From the NCBI GenBank assembly GCA_946800325.1, contig OX326960.1, forward strand, positions 16,826,393 to 16,890,392: a stretch of DNA of 64,000 bases. The letters run 5' to 3'. Position 1 is the stretch's first letter; the number at the start of each line of letters is the position of its first letter. The notes below the pieces were generated by a model. It did not search any database, had not been told where the DNA came from, and saw only the letters and a list, made by a program, of their open reading frames with translations. A program made the position numbers and the translations under genes. Of the stretch, positions 35,043 to 46,522 are shown in pieces. The stretch comes from Luzula sylvatica (taxonomy: Eukaryota > Streptophyta > Magnoliopsida > Poales > Juncaceae).

Positions 35043-35194
35043 TTTTTTTTTTTTGAATGGTATCCGACAAGCGATCGCTTTCGTTACTGATACCTAATTT
35101 TTTTGATGCCAATGAAAATCGAACCCACAACTTCTCATAACATATGATTTTGTGTGCTTCACACTCAACCAACTAGGCTATGGACTCATTGGCA
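35043..35194 (-). mobile_element. tRNA-derived SINE (minus strand) with target duplication
   Basis: On the minus strand: A-box tagcctagttggttgag, B-box gggttcgatttt about 40 bp later, body containing gatcgcttgtcggatacc, and a poly(A) tail (T run from 35041). The flanking repeat is aaattactacaatt (35029-35042) and aaattattacaatt (35195-35208). Same family as 6264-6406. Confidence 0.85.
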
Positions 35195-35847
35195 AAATTA
35201 TTACAATTATGATCAATATGTTTATGATTTACCATTTCGACAAAAAACTATTGGTGAACACGTAATATTTTATTTACAAACTTACCCTATATGATGGTTA
35301 AAAAAAAAACACCTTAAAATTATGCTAAATTATTTGATAGCGTGCTTTGCAAATTATTTTCAAAGGAGGGCTAAAAGGAAAAAATGGAGAGTGACTCTTA
35401 TCTTTGTGGCCTTATCCAAATCCTACGAGCACGTGAAACAACGAAACATTGAATGATAAGTTTTTGTTCTTTGTGTCTCTAAATTATGTATTCGTTTATA
35501 TAATTGGTCATGAAATTTGGCATGTTCATTCATAGCAGTACTGAAGAAAAAAATATTTAGCAACTTATGTGACTTGCATAGATAATTACCACAAAAGATA
35601 CCAACCGATAACAAATCCTCATAACTAACAAAATGACATAAGAAATGTGGAAAAACTCAATGCCGTTGCATTGAAATATTTGCCTAGACTTGGTGTATGT
35701 GCTTCATGTTATATAACGAGAAAAGATATAATTTTTTATGATCAAATCATACTAAACGATTGTATTAACGTAACTCACACTATCTGCACATTCAAAAATT
35801 CATAATTATAGATAAATATTTGTATTCAAATTTTGTTTAATTTTATA

Positions 35848-35850
<3 letters not shown>

Positions 35851-35929
<79 letters not shown>
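35851..35929. repeat. (AT)n microsatellite, about 79 bp
   Basis: Pure AT dinucleotide repeat. Directly at its right edge is agctaacctatttaattaag, which resembles the terminus of element E2 (agctaaagtacttaattaag). Confidence 0.95.
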
Positions 35930-35931
<2 letters not shown>

Positions 35932-36105
35932 CTAACCTATTTAATTAAGTACAAATTTTTTTGGTACTCATTGTTTTTTAATCATTGAATTTGTATTGAG
36001 TTTTGTGCATTTAACGCTGTGTACATAATTTCATGATTATCATGAAAAATACAAATATCAATGCGAATTTAATGGTTAAAAATATTAAGTATCAAACATT
36101 AAGAT
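35930..36105. mobile_element. Possible short relative or solo end of the TA-associated TIR family
   Basis: It starts agctaacctatttaattaag directly against the (AT)n tract, then has ttttttaatcattgaatttg, as E2 has taacggtccgattgaatttg. A partly inverted counterpart (cgaatttaatggttaaaa) lies near 36070. No second terminus or second TA tract is visible, so it is either truncated or a diverged short element. Confidence 0.4.
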
Positions 36106-38682
36106 CACAAAAAAATTCAAATACGAAACTAATATAAAATATAGTCAAAAATATTATAAAACTTACAATTATCACTTAAATATAATTTTTTTTAATATTG
36201 ATGTGTCTTTTCTTGAGATCATTATTAAGAGTGTATGGTAAAAAAAAATTGGATGCCTATTTTTAGAAGAACCCGATAACTAAACAGTAATTACAATATA
36301 AGTAAATTTCAACATAGTTTTTTTTTTGTGTGGACCATAGTTTGTGGGGTCTTTTTGTCAGTGAGTCACCGTGACTGGCTCAAGGATAAACAGTGCTTTG
36401 CTGGTGGAGATCTTTTGTGGAAGAAAATTGTATTTGTCCGTGTTAAAATATTTAAGTTAAAAGGATAATTTTGATATTAAATATAACGATGCTGTAGTGG
36501 CGTTGATTTTTGAAGATAAACACTATAAAGATTCAAATTTAGCACCGTAACGTTTTATTTTCAACGTCCATGAATAAATTATTATTACTGTTACTCAATT
36601 TTTGTTTTTATTTCGGTAAAGTTTTGTATAGAATAGTTAGTTTATATAATTTTTTGCACTCGTCCATGAGAAATTAATTTTCTTCAATAATTTGGCTATT
36701 TTCACTATCTTTTTTTATTTTTTCTAAAACAATTCAATTAATAGTTAAAATGAATTTTTTTTCATTTGTGAACATGTAAATTGTAATGGATGTATGAAGT
36801 TTTTTCATTTGCAAATAAAAAAAATTCAACGTTTTTCTTGTAATGAGTCTAGTGGTCCATTAATGAATTATGTATTTTTGAATGATTTTATTTGAGACTT
36901 GTATTCATCATGTTATATTGATGTGGGACAATTGGATGAAGTTTTTAAGTATTATGTGGATCCATTAATGAATTATATAAGGATTGTATTATGGTACATT
37001 TAACATTATATTAATTTAAACCATATGTGACTACTAAATTATATTTATATACATATTATAGTATTATAAAAAGAATAATTTTGATCAAAGTCCGCTGTAG
37101 TGGTGAAGCGGCGCTATATCGCCCTATTTACGCTAACCGCTAAATTAAACGTGAAAATGTTACGCGTCGCTGCACACTATTTAAAACATTGGTTAATATA
37201 TTGCAACAGTATATTTTTTTCTTTGTTACTAATTTGTGAGAATTCCGTATTATTTTTAATTTAATAAATGATGGGATTCAAACGTTATCAATTTACCCAT
37301 TTCTTGATTTTGTACATATCTTTAAACCCTCTCATGAAGTCATATTATCATGATTTTTAACCATTAGATTTTGTGATGTCGCATATCATCTTATCCATTA
37401 ATTTTATATTTGATCATTTCAAGACATTGGAACCGTTGGAAGTAATAAAGTGGTTTGATCTTATTCGTTCATTTTTACTTGATTTTTTGAAGATCATAGT
37501 ATATATAGTAAGTTGTATGTCATTATTTACAACTTTAAAACCTTATTTTTTAAGTCATGTCATATTTGATATTTTAAATCCAGACCGAATGGTTGAAATC
37601 AGATGGTTGAAGTAAATATTATGTTCACATGTCAAAGAATATGAAAACTGTTGTTAATTTTTTTTTGACACACACAAGTTATGCAATTTTGTTATTTAAT
37701 AAATCTTTTTGTTAGTATTTAATATTTACATATGATTTATTTCTCTCTCATCCCATATATATGAAATATTATAATATCGTTACACTAAGTTATATTAATA
37801 ATATTTTAAGAATTTTAGCTTCAAAAATTCGTGAAGTATATTCACTTGAATTTTTTATTTATTTTGACATCCATATTAATATAGTTCGTACATAATATTT
37901 TTGTTGGAATTTATGAAGAAATATGTAAAAAAATACAATGCAAAAGAACACATACACATATATAAGTAATTAAATTAAAATATGTATTATTTTTATGATA
38001 CTCATAATATCTAGAATCATATATTACTAAGTATGTTTTATTTGTGTTTTTGGTTTTCACAACTTTAAAATATCTGTAACTTCTTAAACTTATAAACAAG
38101 TTCCGAATACTATTGTTATTTTTAAGTTTTAAATTTATAGCATATGATGTCAAATAAATTTCATTTTTTCTAGATTGAATTAAATATTATTTTCATTGTT
38201 TAATGTAATGTTGTGTACAATTTTCTTGATAACATGATGAGATTAATATAACATGAAATTATTTTATTTTATTATAATATTATCATTTTCATCATAAAAT
38301 TTGTCACATAATAAAATGAACAATATAGTTATCATTCTCGCCGCGTAGCGCAAGTATTCTCCTAGTTGTTATCATTGATTATTAAAATTACAATTTATCA
38401 TTTCTCTTTATCATTTATATTTATTAAAAATATTATATATATGAAAAATATATTTTTGAAAAATAAAAAGAGATAATAATTAATGATTATTTCTATATAT
38501 ATTGTCACCTAAAAAGAAATTAAAAAGTTGATAAAAAAATATTATCAAAATACAATGACCACCACGAAAGTTAATATTACTAGAAATAATTATATATTAT
38601 ATAAAAATAAGTTTTATGCAACAACAATAAGTCAATATATAAAAAAGACACAATTAAACAAAATTGAAAGATGAATTATTTG
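36106..38682. other. AT-rich intergenic stretch; Helitron-like 3' end at 38337-38366
   Basis: No gene is supported. A half MITE lies at 37085-37190. At 38337-38366 the sequence ctcgccgcgtagcgcaag, then tattctCTAG-type ending (CTAG at 38362-38365) followed by T, looks like a Helitron 3' terminus with an imperfect stem. No 5' end was identified. Confidence 0.4.
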
Positions 38683-38834
38683 GAGTAATGATAGGGACAC
38701 AAATATCAACCACAAATATGACACAAATGCTTAAGTTTGTGTTTGATTTATGATTCGTATATGCATAATTAACATTACAAACTTAGGCATTTGTGTCATA
38801 TTTGTGGTTTATATTTGTGGTGCTATCATTACTC
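38683..38834. mobile_element. Palindromic MITE, 152 bp
   Basis: The left arm gagtaatgatagggacacaa and the right arm read inward gagtaatgatagcaccacaa start an inverted repeat of about 55 bp (continuing with accacaaatatgacacaaatgc) that covers most of the element. The termini are clear; the target duplication is not. Confidence 0.7.
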
Positions 38835-39211
38835 AATGATTCGTAGAGATTCGACACTTAAATTTTTCAAAAATATATTGTTCATTATAGAAAAATAAAA
38901 GATGCACAATCATGAAAATTCATAACAAAATAAAATTGCTTTGCAAAACGTGAAAAAATAATATATATTTTTACTATATATCTTCAAAACAAATACAATA
39001 CGATCATATATCTCAATCTAACAAATTCACATAATTTCAATTTGTTTATGAGAGTTAATAATTTTCGCCAGTCTTTTTTTCTCGTAATTAATGTCATGAA
39101 CTCGTAAATAAATATAGCAAACATACAAAATAATTAACATACAATGCATTATGATGTACATTCATGAATATAATAAATTATATAAATTCAATAATGGATA
39201 AGTATAAATTA

Positions 39212-39358
39212 ATGATATGACCACAAAAATTAATTACAAATTTGACACGAATTATTAAGATTATGACATTAATTATTTTTGTACATACCACAAATCAATT
39301 ATTAAATTAGACATTTGTATTATATTTATGATTGATTTTTTGTGACCATATTATTATT
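39212..39358. mobile_element. Degenerate palindromic MITE related to the one at 38683
   Basis: The left arm aatgatatgaccacaaaaat and the right arm read inward aataatatggtcacaaaaaa share the aatgata...cacaaa layout of the 38683 element. Arms are less conserved. Confidence 0.5.
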
Positions 39359-39439
39359 CTTTTAATTTTTAACGAGAGTGACAATCAAAATTGATTTGTA
39401 AAACTCAATTGGTTATGAATCCTTATGATTCTTCCAATG

Positions 39440-39966
39440 CAAAATGAAAACTCGGCCACAGAAGATCAAGTGGTATTCTTTGCCCACAAAAACACGCGGC
39501 TACTCGAGCTTCTTCCTCTCTGTCTAACTCTTAACTCTGCTGCTGTGTTCTGTCTCTCTCCTCCACTATTCCACTCTCTCTCCTCAGCCAGAAAGTCACA
39601 ACACTCACCCCACCATCATCACATAATTTTTATACAAAGACACCCACAAAAGGAGAATGAAGTGAGCACAATTTTCTCACACTGCCAAAAGAGAAGAACC
39701 CAACAAATTCACAAATTAATCGCTTCGAATTCCAGATTTATTGCCTATTATTCATTAATACTTGTTTCCTTTTTATCCAGCCTCGGCTTAAAGCCGGGTT
39801 CTTTGAACCAGCTCAGCGAAATAAATTTCTTCTTTTTTTCTTAAATCCGTGGGCACTAAATCTAATATGTGTCCAATGAATCTATCATAACCGATATCTT
39901 GCTTTTCTCGGAGTTGAGGAGTCTTGCTTCGGTCAATTGTTGTTGAATTTTGAGAATTTGGACAAG
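39440..39966 (+). promoter_or_regulatory. Probable 5' UTR / promoter-proximal region of the DUF789 gene
   Basis: A CT-rich leader (ttcttcctctctgtc; ctctctcctccac) precedes the ATG at 39967. An open frame at 39425-39844 is probably incidental because it is low in complexity and out of phase with the DUF789 start. Confidence 0.4.
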
Positions 39967-41709
39967 ATGGAGGCGAATTTGGGAGGAATTTCTGGTTCTA
40001 ATTTGGAGAGATTTCTGAGTTGCGTCACGCCATCTGTACCGCTGTTTTCTCTTTCAAAGGTACGAACTTTACTGTTTTTTTGATCATTCAAATGATTACG
40101 TTTTTTTTTTTTTTTTTTTACTAAGTATGAGAAATGGTAAAAAAAAAATTAAGTTAACATTGTTCAAATCGCCCATATGATTACTTTTTGGTTTTGATTA
40201 TCAAAATAATTTTCTTTATTTTCATATTTTTTTACCTTCTTTAGCTACCTAATATGAATATTCCACATATGTTCTTCCATTTTAATCTCTTGATAGGGAC
40301 CCAAAACTTCTTCCACAAACTAAAAATCTCCTAGTAATTTTTACCTAATATCTAATTTTCCCTAACAGAATGTCTAAACTAAAATCTCTTTCTATTTACA
40401 AGGGACTAATATCTAACTTTTTGTTTTTACGGGACCAATACAGAATAATTTCAAGGACCCAACTTGCTTATTTCATCCCGATTCAAGAGATTCGGTAGAT
40501 TGTTTCGCACTAGAGGATCTATGGGATTGGTACACCGAATGTAGTGCCTATGGACTCGGTGTACCGCTTGCCTTGAACACCAAAGAAGATATAGTACAAT
40601 ACTACGTCCCTTATCTCTCCGCAATTCAGATCTACACCAGCAAATCTCTCGCCGGTACCACTCCTAGGTGCGTACCACTTTTTTTTAAAACAATTTCGGT
40701 ACAATTTTTTATTAATGTATAAATTATCGTACCAGAAATCTCTCGAATGAAGAGAGCGAGAGTGACTCGTGGAGCGACGATAGCACGACAAGCGAAAAGT
40801 TGTCGAAATCATGGGACACCGTCTCTTCTGACGACATGACGTTCGAATCTGACGGTTTTTCAAATTCCAAGGAAAAATTCGGGCATTTGTACTTCCATTT
40901 CGTTGAGTGGGATTCTCCTTATGAAAGGATTCCCCTCTTCGACAAGGTAATTGTTCTTTTTTCAAAATATTCATGTTGTTGACATGTTAGTAGGGAGTAA
41001 TAGTAAGCGAAACATGTTATGCCGGTAAGCGAAATATATTAGTTAATTAACATGGTATATTATTATTAATTTTTGGTTATGTAGATTAATGAGCTGTCAA
41101 GCGATCATCCAGGATTATTGTCACTTAAAAGTGCTGAGCTTTCTCCTGCAAGTTGGATGTCGATTGCATGGTACTTTTCTTGAAAAATTGTTATGTTTTT
41201 TTATTTTCTCGTGTTCTTATTTTTATGATAATAGTTGTTTGATTTGGATATATTTGATTTTGATGTGATATTTTAAAGGTACCCAATATATCACGTACCA
41301 GCTCGTGGAAATTTGAAGGAGATGACTACATGTTTCTTGACTTATCACACAATGTCCTCTTTATTTCAAGGTATTCATATAATACAATAACCTAGTATTC
41401 AAAGGGCAATTTTATCTTTCTTTTTTTTTAAATTTTTATATGGTAATTCATACAGATTGCACCTTGGATGAGAAGGAAATTATGAATGAGGGCTTGACAA
41501 CTCAGAATGAAACGAAATCGAGATTGAAGAAGCACATGACTCTTTCTCCTTTTGGTCTGGCGACGTATAAAATGCAAGGAAGTGTATGGAGAGATCTAGA
41601 TGCTTCTAGAAGAATCGGCACTCTTTATAGTGCAGCCGATTCTTGGTTGAAGCAACTTGGAGTTCACCATCACGACTTCAACTTCTTTGCTAATCACTCG
41701 TGTAAATAG
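39967..41709 (+). CDS. DUF789 family protein, six exons, 319 residues
   Basis: Exons: 39967-40059, 40444-40667, 40736-40946, 41085-41170, 41279-41370, 41456-41709. All introns are GT-AG and the phases join into one 319-residue frame. The start GSNLERFLSCVTPSVPLFSL is the hallmark N terminus of plant DUF789 proteins. Further family motifs follow: ALEDLWDWYTECSAYGLGVP in exon 2 with YYVPYLSAIQIY, an acidic Ser-rich linker (SESDSWSDDSTTS) in exon 3, YFHFVEWDSPYERIPLFDK, SWMSIAWYPIYHVPARG across exons 4-5, CFLTYHTMSS, and FGLATYKMQG with WLKQLGVHHHDFNFFANHS near the C terminus. The biochemical role of the family is unknown. All expected blocks are present without frameshift, so the gene looks functional. 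An aataaa-like sequence occurs right after the stop (about 41711). Confidence 0.93.
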
Positions 41710-42248
41710 AAATAAAATGGGTAAATCCTTTTTCGGTTGTGTAACAATTTCATTTGAGTCCTTGTGAAATCTTGAAATATCACACAAACTCTTACATTGG
41801 AAGTAAGCAAGAGAGGAAATAAGGGTAGTTTGGTTATATATTTGATATTTTAAGGTTTTTGAGGGGTCTAAATGGAATTTCCATGAGGTGGGCTTTCCGC
41901 TAGGGAAAATTTACCGTGTGAGTTGTGTGCTTTTTGTATATGTTTGCATGACTTCATGGTAGATTATATAATCGTTTGCGGTAGAATTAATAATGAGTTT
42001 TTCCAATTTTATGGATTTTTGTTGTATCTTTATCTCAATTAGGATGATAATTATGTGAAGAAATTAAAGCCTACAATTACTTTTGAACATTTGATTACAA
42101 GGGATGTGTTTGTCATGTCAAGAGTAAATATATTATATCTGGATTTTTTAATTTCATTACATTGTCTTTGACATAAAAAAAAACAGCCCTTATTTAATTT
42201 AAATAGTTACTACATATCCTTATCCTTATCCTTATTTAAATGAGGTTT

Positions 42249-42466
42249 GACACGGTGTCCCTATTTTCACTTGAACATTCTCGATGTCACTTAAACATTG
42301 ATGCGTCAAATCGAGAGTATTTAAATGGATTGATTAACATCTAAATTAGTGAGTAATTGAATTGATTCAATCAAAAAATATAATCAATCCAATTCCAATT
42401 AAACACTTTCGATTGACATTTCAGAAATGTTTAAGTGAGATTTAAGCGAGAGTGAGGACATAGTAT
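42249..42466. mobile_element. Palindromic MITE, about 218 bp
   Basis: The left arm (acacggtgtccctattttca, then cttgaacattctcg and cacttaaacattgatg) and the right arm read inward (atactatgtcctcactctcg, then cttaaatctcacttaaacat) form a long imperfect inverted repeat, with a second inverted pair around tcaattgaat in the centre. Confidence 0.55.
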
Positions 42467-45180
42467 ATTTTCCTTGTTTAAGTAGTTATCAAGTGTCATA
42501 CATATATCCCTACCAACACGAAGTTCTCACAATATTTAGATCTCTAAAACTACCCTTAGGGTCCTCAATATTTTGATGATTTGGAAGGACAAACACATGG
42601 AATTAGTTCCCTTCTAATGGTTTGAAGAATCATACATTTTTTTCAGACTTAAAATTCTCACCATTTCTTATCCAAGCATTTTGGCTAATAATTGAGATTC
42701 TTTATGCAAATGTGTAAAGCTAGATGCCAATGCCCTTTGTAATTGGTCAAGTGGTAACATGAGGTTTAAATTTTGCCAATTCTAGAAAAAAATATTCTCT
42801 TTTGAATTATTTATTAAGAAGGAATTTCTCATTTTATTTGGCCACTCATGGCTTGTGAGAAGTATTTTGGAAATATCAAATATATGAGAGATTTTGTATT
42901 ATGACAATAAGTAGACCTGAATTATACCCCTTTTGGTCATTAGAGGGTATTTTGGTAATTTTGAAAACAAATCTTTATAGTGGAGTATCTATGAGTTTCC
43001 ATTTTTCAGCATGATTCTGAAGATTGAGATGATATCTACATCTTAAAACGAGGAACTGAATGGGTGGTTATATTGGGTCAACATGAGAATGGAATTTTTT
43101 TAGTATATCCTCCGTGCACATTGATTCCTTCCAATAATTGGTGAACTTGTTTGATATGTTTCAGCATTAATTCTACTGACCCACACTAAATAATTTCATC
43201 ACTAGTGTCTTTACATAAATCTGGCTTTGAAGTTTGAACTGGTAAGTGGTAAATAATAAAAATAGTTATTTTACTAAATAATCTAGTAAATAAGCTTTTG
43301 TTTGCCATCATTTTTTTTTTCTATTTTGTTAAAAACAAAAAATAGTTTTCTTTTTCGTTACAAGAAATTAGATTCAAAATTCTTACTTCGAATTACTCAT
43401 CATATGTTTCATGAGAAACTATCTTAGTATCAAAATACATTCATATTACGAAATATGGATTGAACTAAAGTTTTATGTCAACAAAATGTTTTTATTGTGA
43501 ATATAAAATTTTCAAGGTGAATATACTATCTGAAGTGTCATTATATTATGTTTCAATGTGAATACAAGCTTTCATTGTCAACATAACGTTTTATTGTCGA
43601 TATATCGAGTGCTCATTATCTATATGTCTTTTTCAGTATCGGTACATTATTTTTATTGAATCTATTGTTTTCATTGTGAATAACAAGTTTTAAGATTTAA
43701 TATACTATTTTCAATGTTAATATTAAGTTTGTAGGGAAAATACATCATTTTTCAGTATCAATATTTCATTTATAGGTTTAATACATTGAGTTCCAATATC
43801 AAGAAAATAATTTTCAGTATGAGTAATGAGTATACCATTTCAGGATGAGTTTACATTTTTCAATATTATTATATCATTTTTAGTTTCAATATGCCATTTT
43901 CAGAGTCAATTTACTTTTTTCAATATTCATATATCCTTTTCATTTTTAATATATCATTTTCTAGAGTCACTAAACCATTTTTCAAAATCAATATACCATT
44001 ATCGTTGTCAAAACTTCAGTATCAGTGCCAACACATCATTTTCAATATCATTCTATCATATTTTTGGATCAATATAGCATGTTCATTATCATTATATCAT
44101 TTTTTGTGCTTATATACTTTCAAGTGCAAACGTACGGTTCAAAATGTCAATGTACCATGTTTCATTTTTCATGTAATCGATCTAGATTTATTATTTAAAC
44201 TTTATTAATAATTTTTAGGGTCTATTTTGGTGGTAAATATAAATTTTAGGAAAAAGATTGTGCACTCCAAATATATGCATTCTCACCTGCACGCCATCAA
44301 TAAAAAAACGATACGTGACACTTGATTTTTTTTAACTTCGATTAAATTTTGTGCACTTGGAGTGCATACTGTCACATGTTGTACCTAGATATTTTTTTTC
44401 TAATACCTAGTGTATGTTGAAGTTACTTCTGCATTTTTGAAATATCCGCATAACATAGGTAAGATGTTTATTTTTGAAAAATGTATTTTTTGAAGTTGAA
44501 TACTACATGTTCATCCTTAAAGGGTGTAAGGTTGAACAAACCTTAAAAATGCATCAGTAAAACAGGTAAAACAATTTTAACACAAAGAATGAAAACATTT
44601 TTTATATTTTTTTATACTTTTTAATTTTTATCGTTGAAATAAGTTTGCTAAAAAACAAGTAAGAATTCATAACAAATAGCAATGTTATAAAACAGTGTAA
44701 AATAAAAAAAATAAAAAGGTGTTTATGCGAAAAAAATTATGGATGGAAATGAAATTCTTAACAAGATTATTTGAAGAAAAAAAAAATTCGAAATTGAATT
44801 CTCATTTTTTGTCCATAGTGGATGTAAGGATGAACATAGCTAAATCAAATCAAAATGAACGCAAAATCAAAGCAAAATCAGATGAACAAATCAAATAAAG
44901 AATTTGAAAAAAAAACATTACAATTAACAGTGGAAAATCAAAAACTGTTGAAACAATTTCAACAAATCCCATAATTTCAATTCATCGGCTGTTAATATTG
45001 GAAAAAAATAATTTGAAATCTAAAATGATATGGTGGATGCTAACTTACTTTTATAGTGTTCATAAAGAATTTGAAATTTAAACCAAATAATTTTCCCCCA
45101 TTCACTTTTCACTGCGAAACATCAACCACCGCCATTAATGCTACTTAATGCATCTGACTTTCAATTTGGAGTGAACACCT
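42467..45180. other. Intergenic stretch without supported gene
   Basis: AT-rich. It contains the degenerate repeat array at 43480-44170 and a partly palindromic segment at about 44245-44370 (gtgcactccaa near 44257; cttggagtgca near 44358). Confidence 0.45.
43480..44170. repeat. Degenerate array of roughly 20-25 bp AT-rich units
   Basis: Many diverged copies of a unit such as ttttcagtatcaatatatca, alternating atcatttt, tttca and aatat words. Two overlapping open frames at 43826-44208 are artefacts of this low-complexity repeat. Confidence 0.6.
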
Positions 45181-45188
45181 CCACAATT

Positions 45189-45723
45189 AGGGGTGGGCAA
45201 ATGGTTCGGTTTATTTGGGAACCAAACCGAACCGGTCGAATTCGATTTAATCGGTTCGGTTTTTCGGTTTATTTGGTTCGGTCCAGTTCAAAAATTGATA
45301 TTGTTCGGTTTATTCGGTTCGGTTCGGTTTTGATATTTTTCATAACCGATTAAACCGAGCCGACCGAATTAATACTATTTTTCACTTTTTCTATTATATT
45401 CATTTAAAAAAATTAAAATTAAATATTGTAAAATTAGAAATAACGTAAGTATATTTTATAAAATTTGTTTTTATATATTTTTTTTTAAATAACATTTGAA
45501 TTTTAACATTATAAAACTTCTAATTCCGTTCAACCGAATAAACCGAATAAGAAATTCGGTTTATTCGGTTCGGTTTTAAATCGGTTCAAATTATATTCGG
45601 TTCGGTTCGGTTCGGTTTGAATCTAGTCCGGTTCGGTTCGGTTTGAATCTAGTCCGATTCGGTTTAATTCGGTTTGCTCTTATTCGGTTCGGTTCGGTTC
45701 GGTTCAACCGAATGCCCACCCCT
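45189..45723. mobile_element. hAT-type MITE with TTCGG-rich interior
   Basis: The 535-bp element has the perfect inverted ends aggggtgggca (45189-45199) and tgcccacccct (45713-45723). It is flanked by ccacaatt (45181-45188) and ccacaatc (45724-45731), an 8-bp duplication with one mismatch. Subterminal regions consist of ttcggttcggtt repeats at the left and right around an AT-rich centre. Confidence 0.85.
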
Positions 45724-45885
45724 CCACAATCATGAGAAAACAGACAGGAAAAGGACAACCAATTCATTCTTAAAGGCTTTATGGTTGAATTCCACGGGCC
45801 GTTAAGCCTAAAGCCCGATTTACTTTATTAGGGGCAGAAAAAGGACGCATACCAATTAACAGCCACCCTTTCCAGGTCATCGACG

Positions 45886-46086
45886 ATGCTGGGGAAGATT
45901 TGTAGGGGATATACATCGCGACTCTTCCTCAAATCAAACATGTCCGAGGAGCCTCTCCCGGAGTCCATAAAAAAAGTAAAGATACAAAAATATGATGAGA
46001 AATTATCGAGTGAAATCTTCAACCAAATATATAAGGAAAATTATACTTCTCTCTCCAAATTCACCACCAATTTCGTGATGGAATAA
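45886..46086 (+). CDS. Small uncharacterised ORF, 66 residues
   Basis: The ORF encodes MLGKICRGYTSRLFLKSNMS, then an acidic and Lys-rich segment ending FTTNFVME. The basic N terminus without acids over about 18 residues could be an organelle-targeting peptide, but this is speculative. It lies between a hAT MITE and the 3' end of the LINE. I recognise no family. It may be a real small gene, an exon or chance. Confidence 0.3.
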   Translation: MLGKICRGYTSRLFLKSNMSEEPLPESIKKVKIQKYDEKLSSEIFNQIYKENYTSLSKFTTNFVME

Positions 46087-46522
46087 GCATGACATCACTT
46101 TGTCATGCTTACTCATTCATGCCCCCCAAATTTTGCACCAAAGAGCTCTCCAATTAATTTTTAACCTAAAATTTGATAATTTTAGTTGAAATTTAATTTA
46201 TTAGATCATTCATTAGTTTAATTAGAAGCTAATTAATTACAAATTAATTAAAGAAGAGTTTAATTGAAGTACACCCGAAGAAAATCATACCATGTATGCG
46301 CATACAAAACGTACATGATGATCTTTGATTTGAGATAGCTCTCCTTTCCATTCTTACATTAATCTTTTTTTTTTTTTTTTTTGAAGAGGAAAGGCTGTGC
46401 CTTCCTGTGGTTTATAATTTAGTAAAAAAAAAGAGGGGTTACAAGTTGTAGGCCTTAATTAGTTACAATCCTTATCTAATTGTTCCTAATTTAACTCGTG
46501 TGTCTAATTCCCTAATATATTA

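Noticed and set aside
36300..36460. GC-richer patch that could be an exon
   Set aside because: No splice borders or frame with recognisable protein character could be defined.
40519..40974. 151-codon minus-strand frame opposite the DUF789 exons
   Set aside because: It crosses a supported intron of the plus-strand DUF789 gene and has no family signal.
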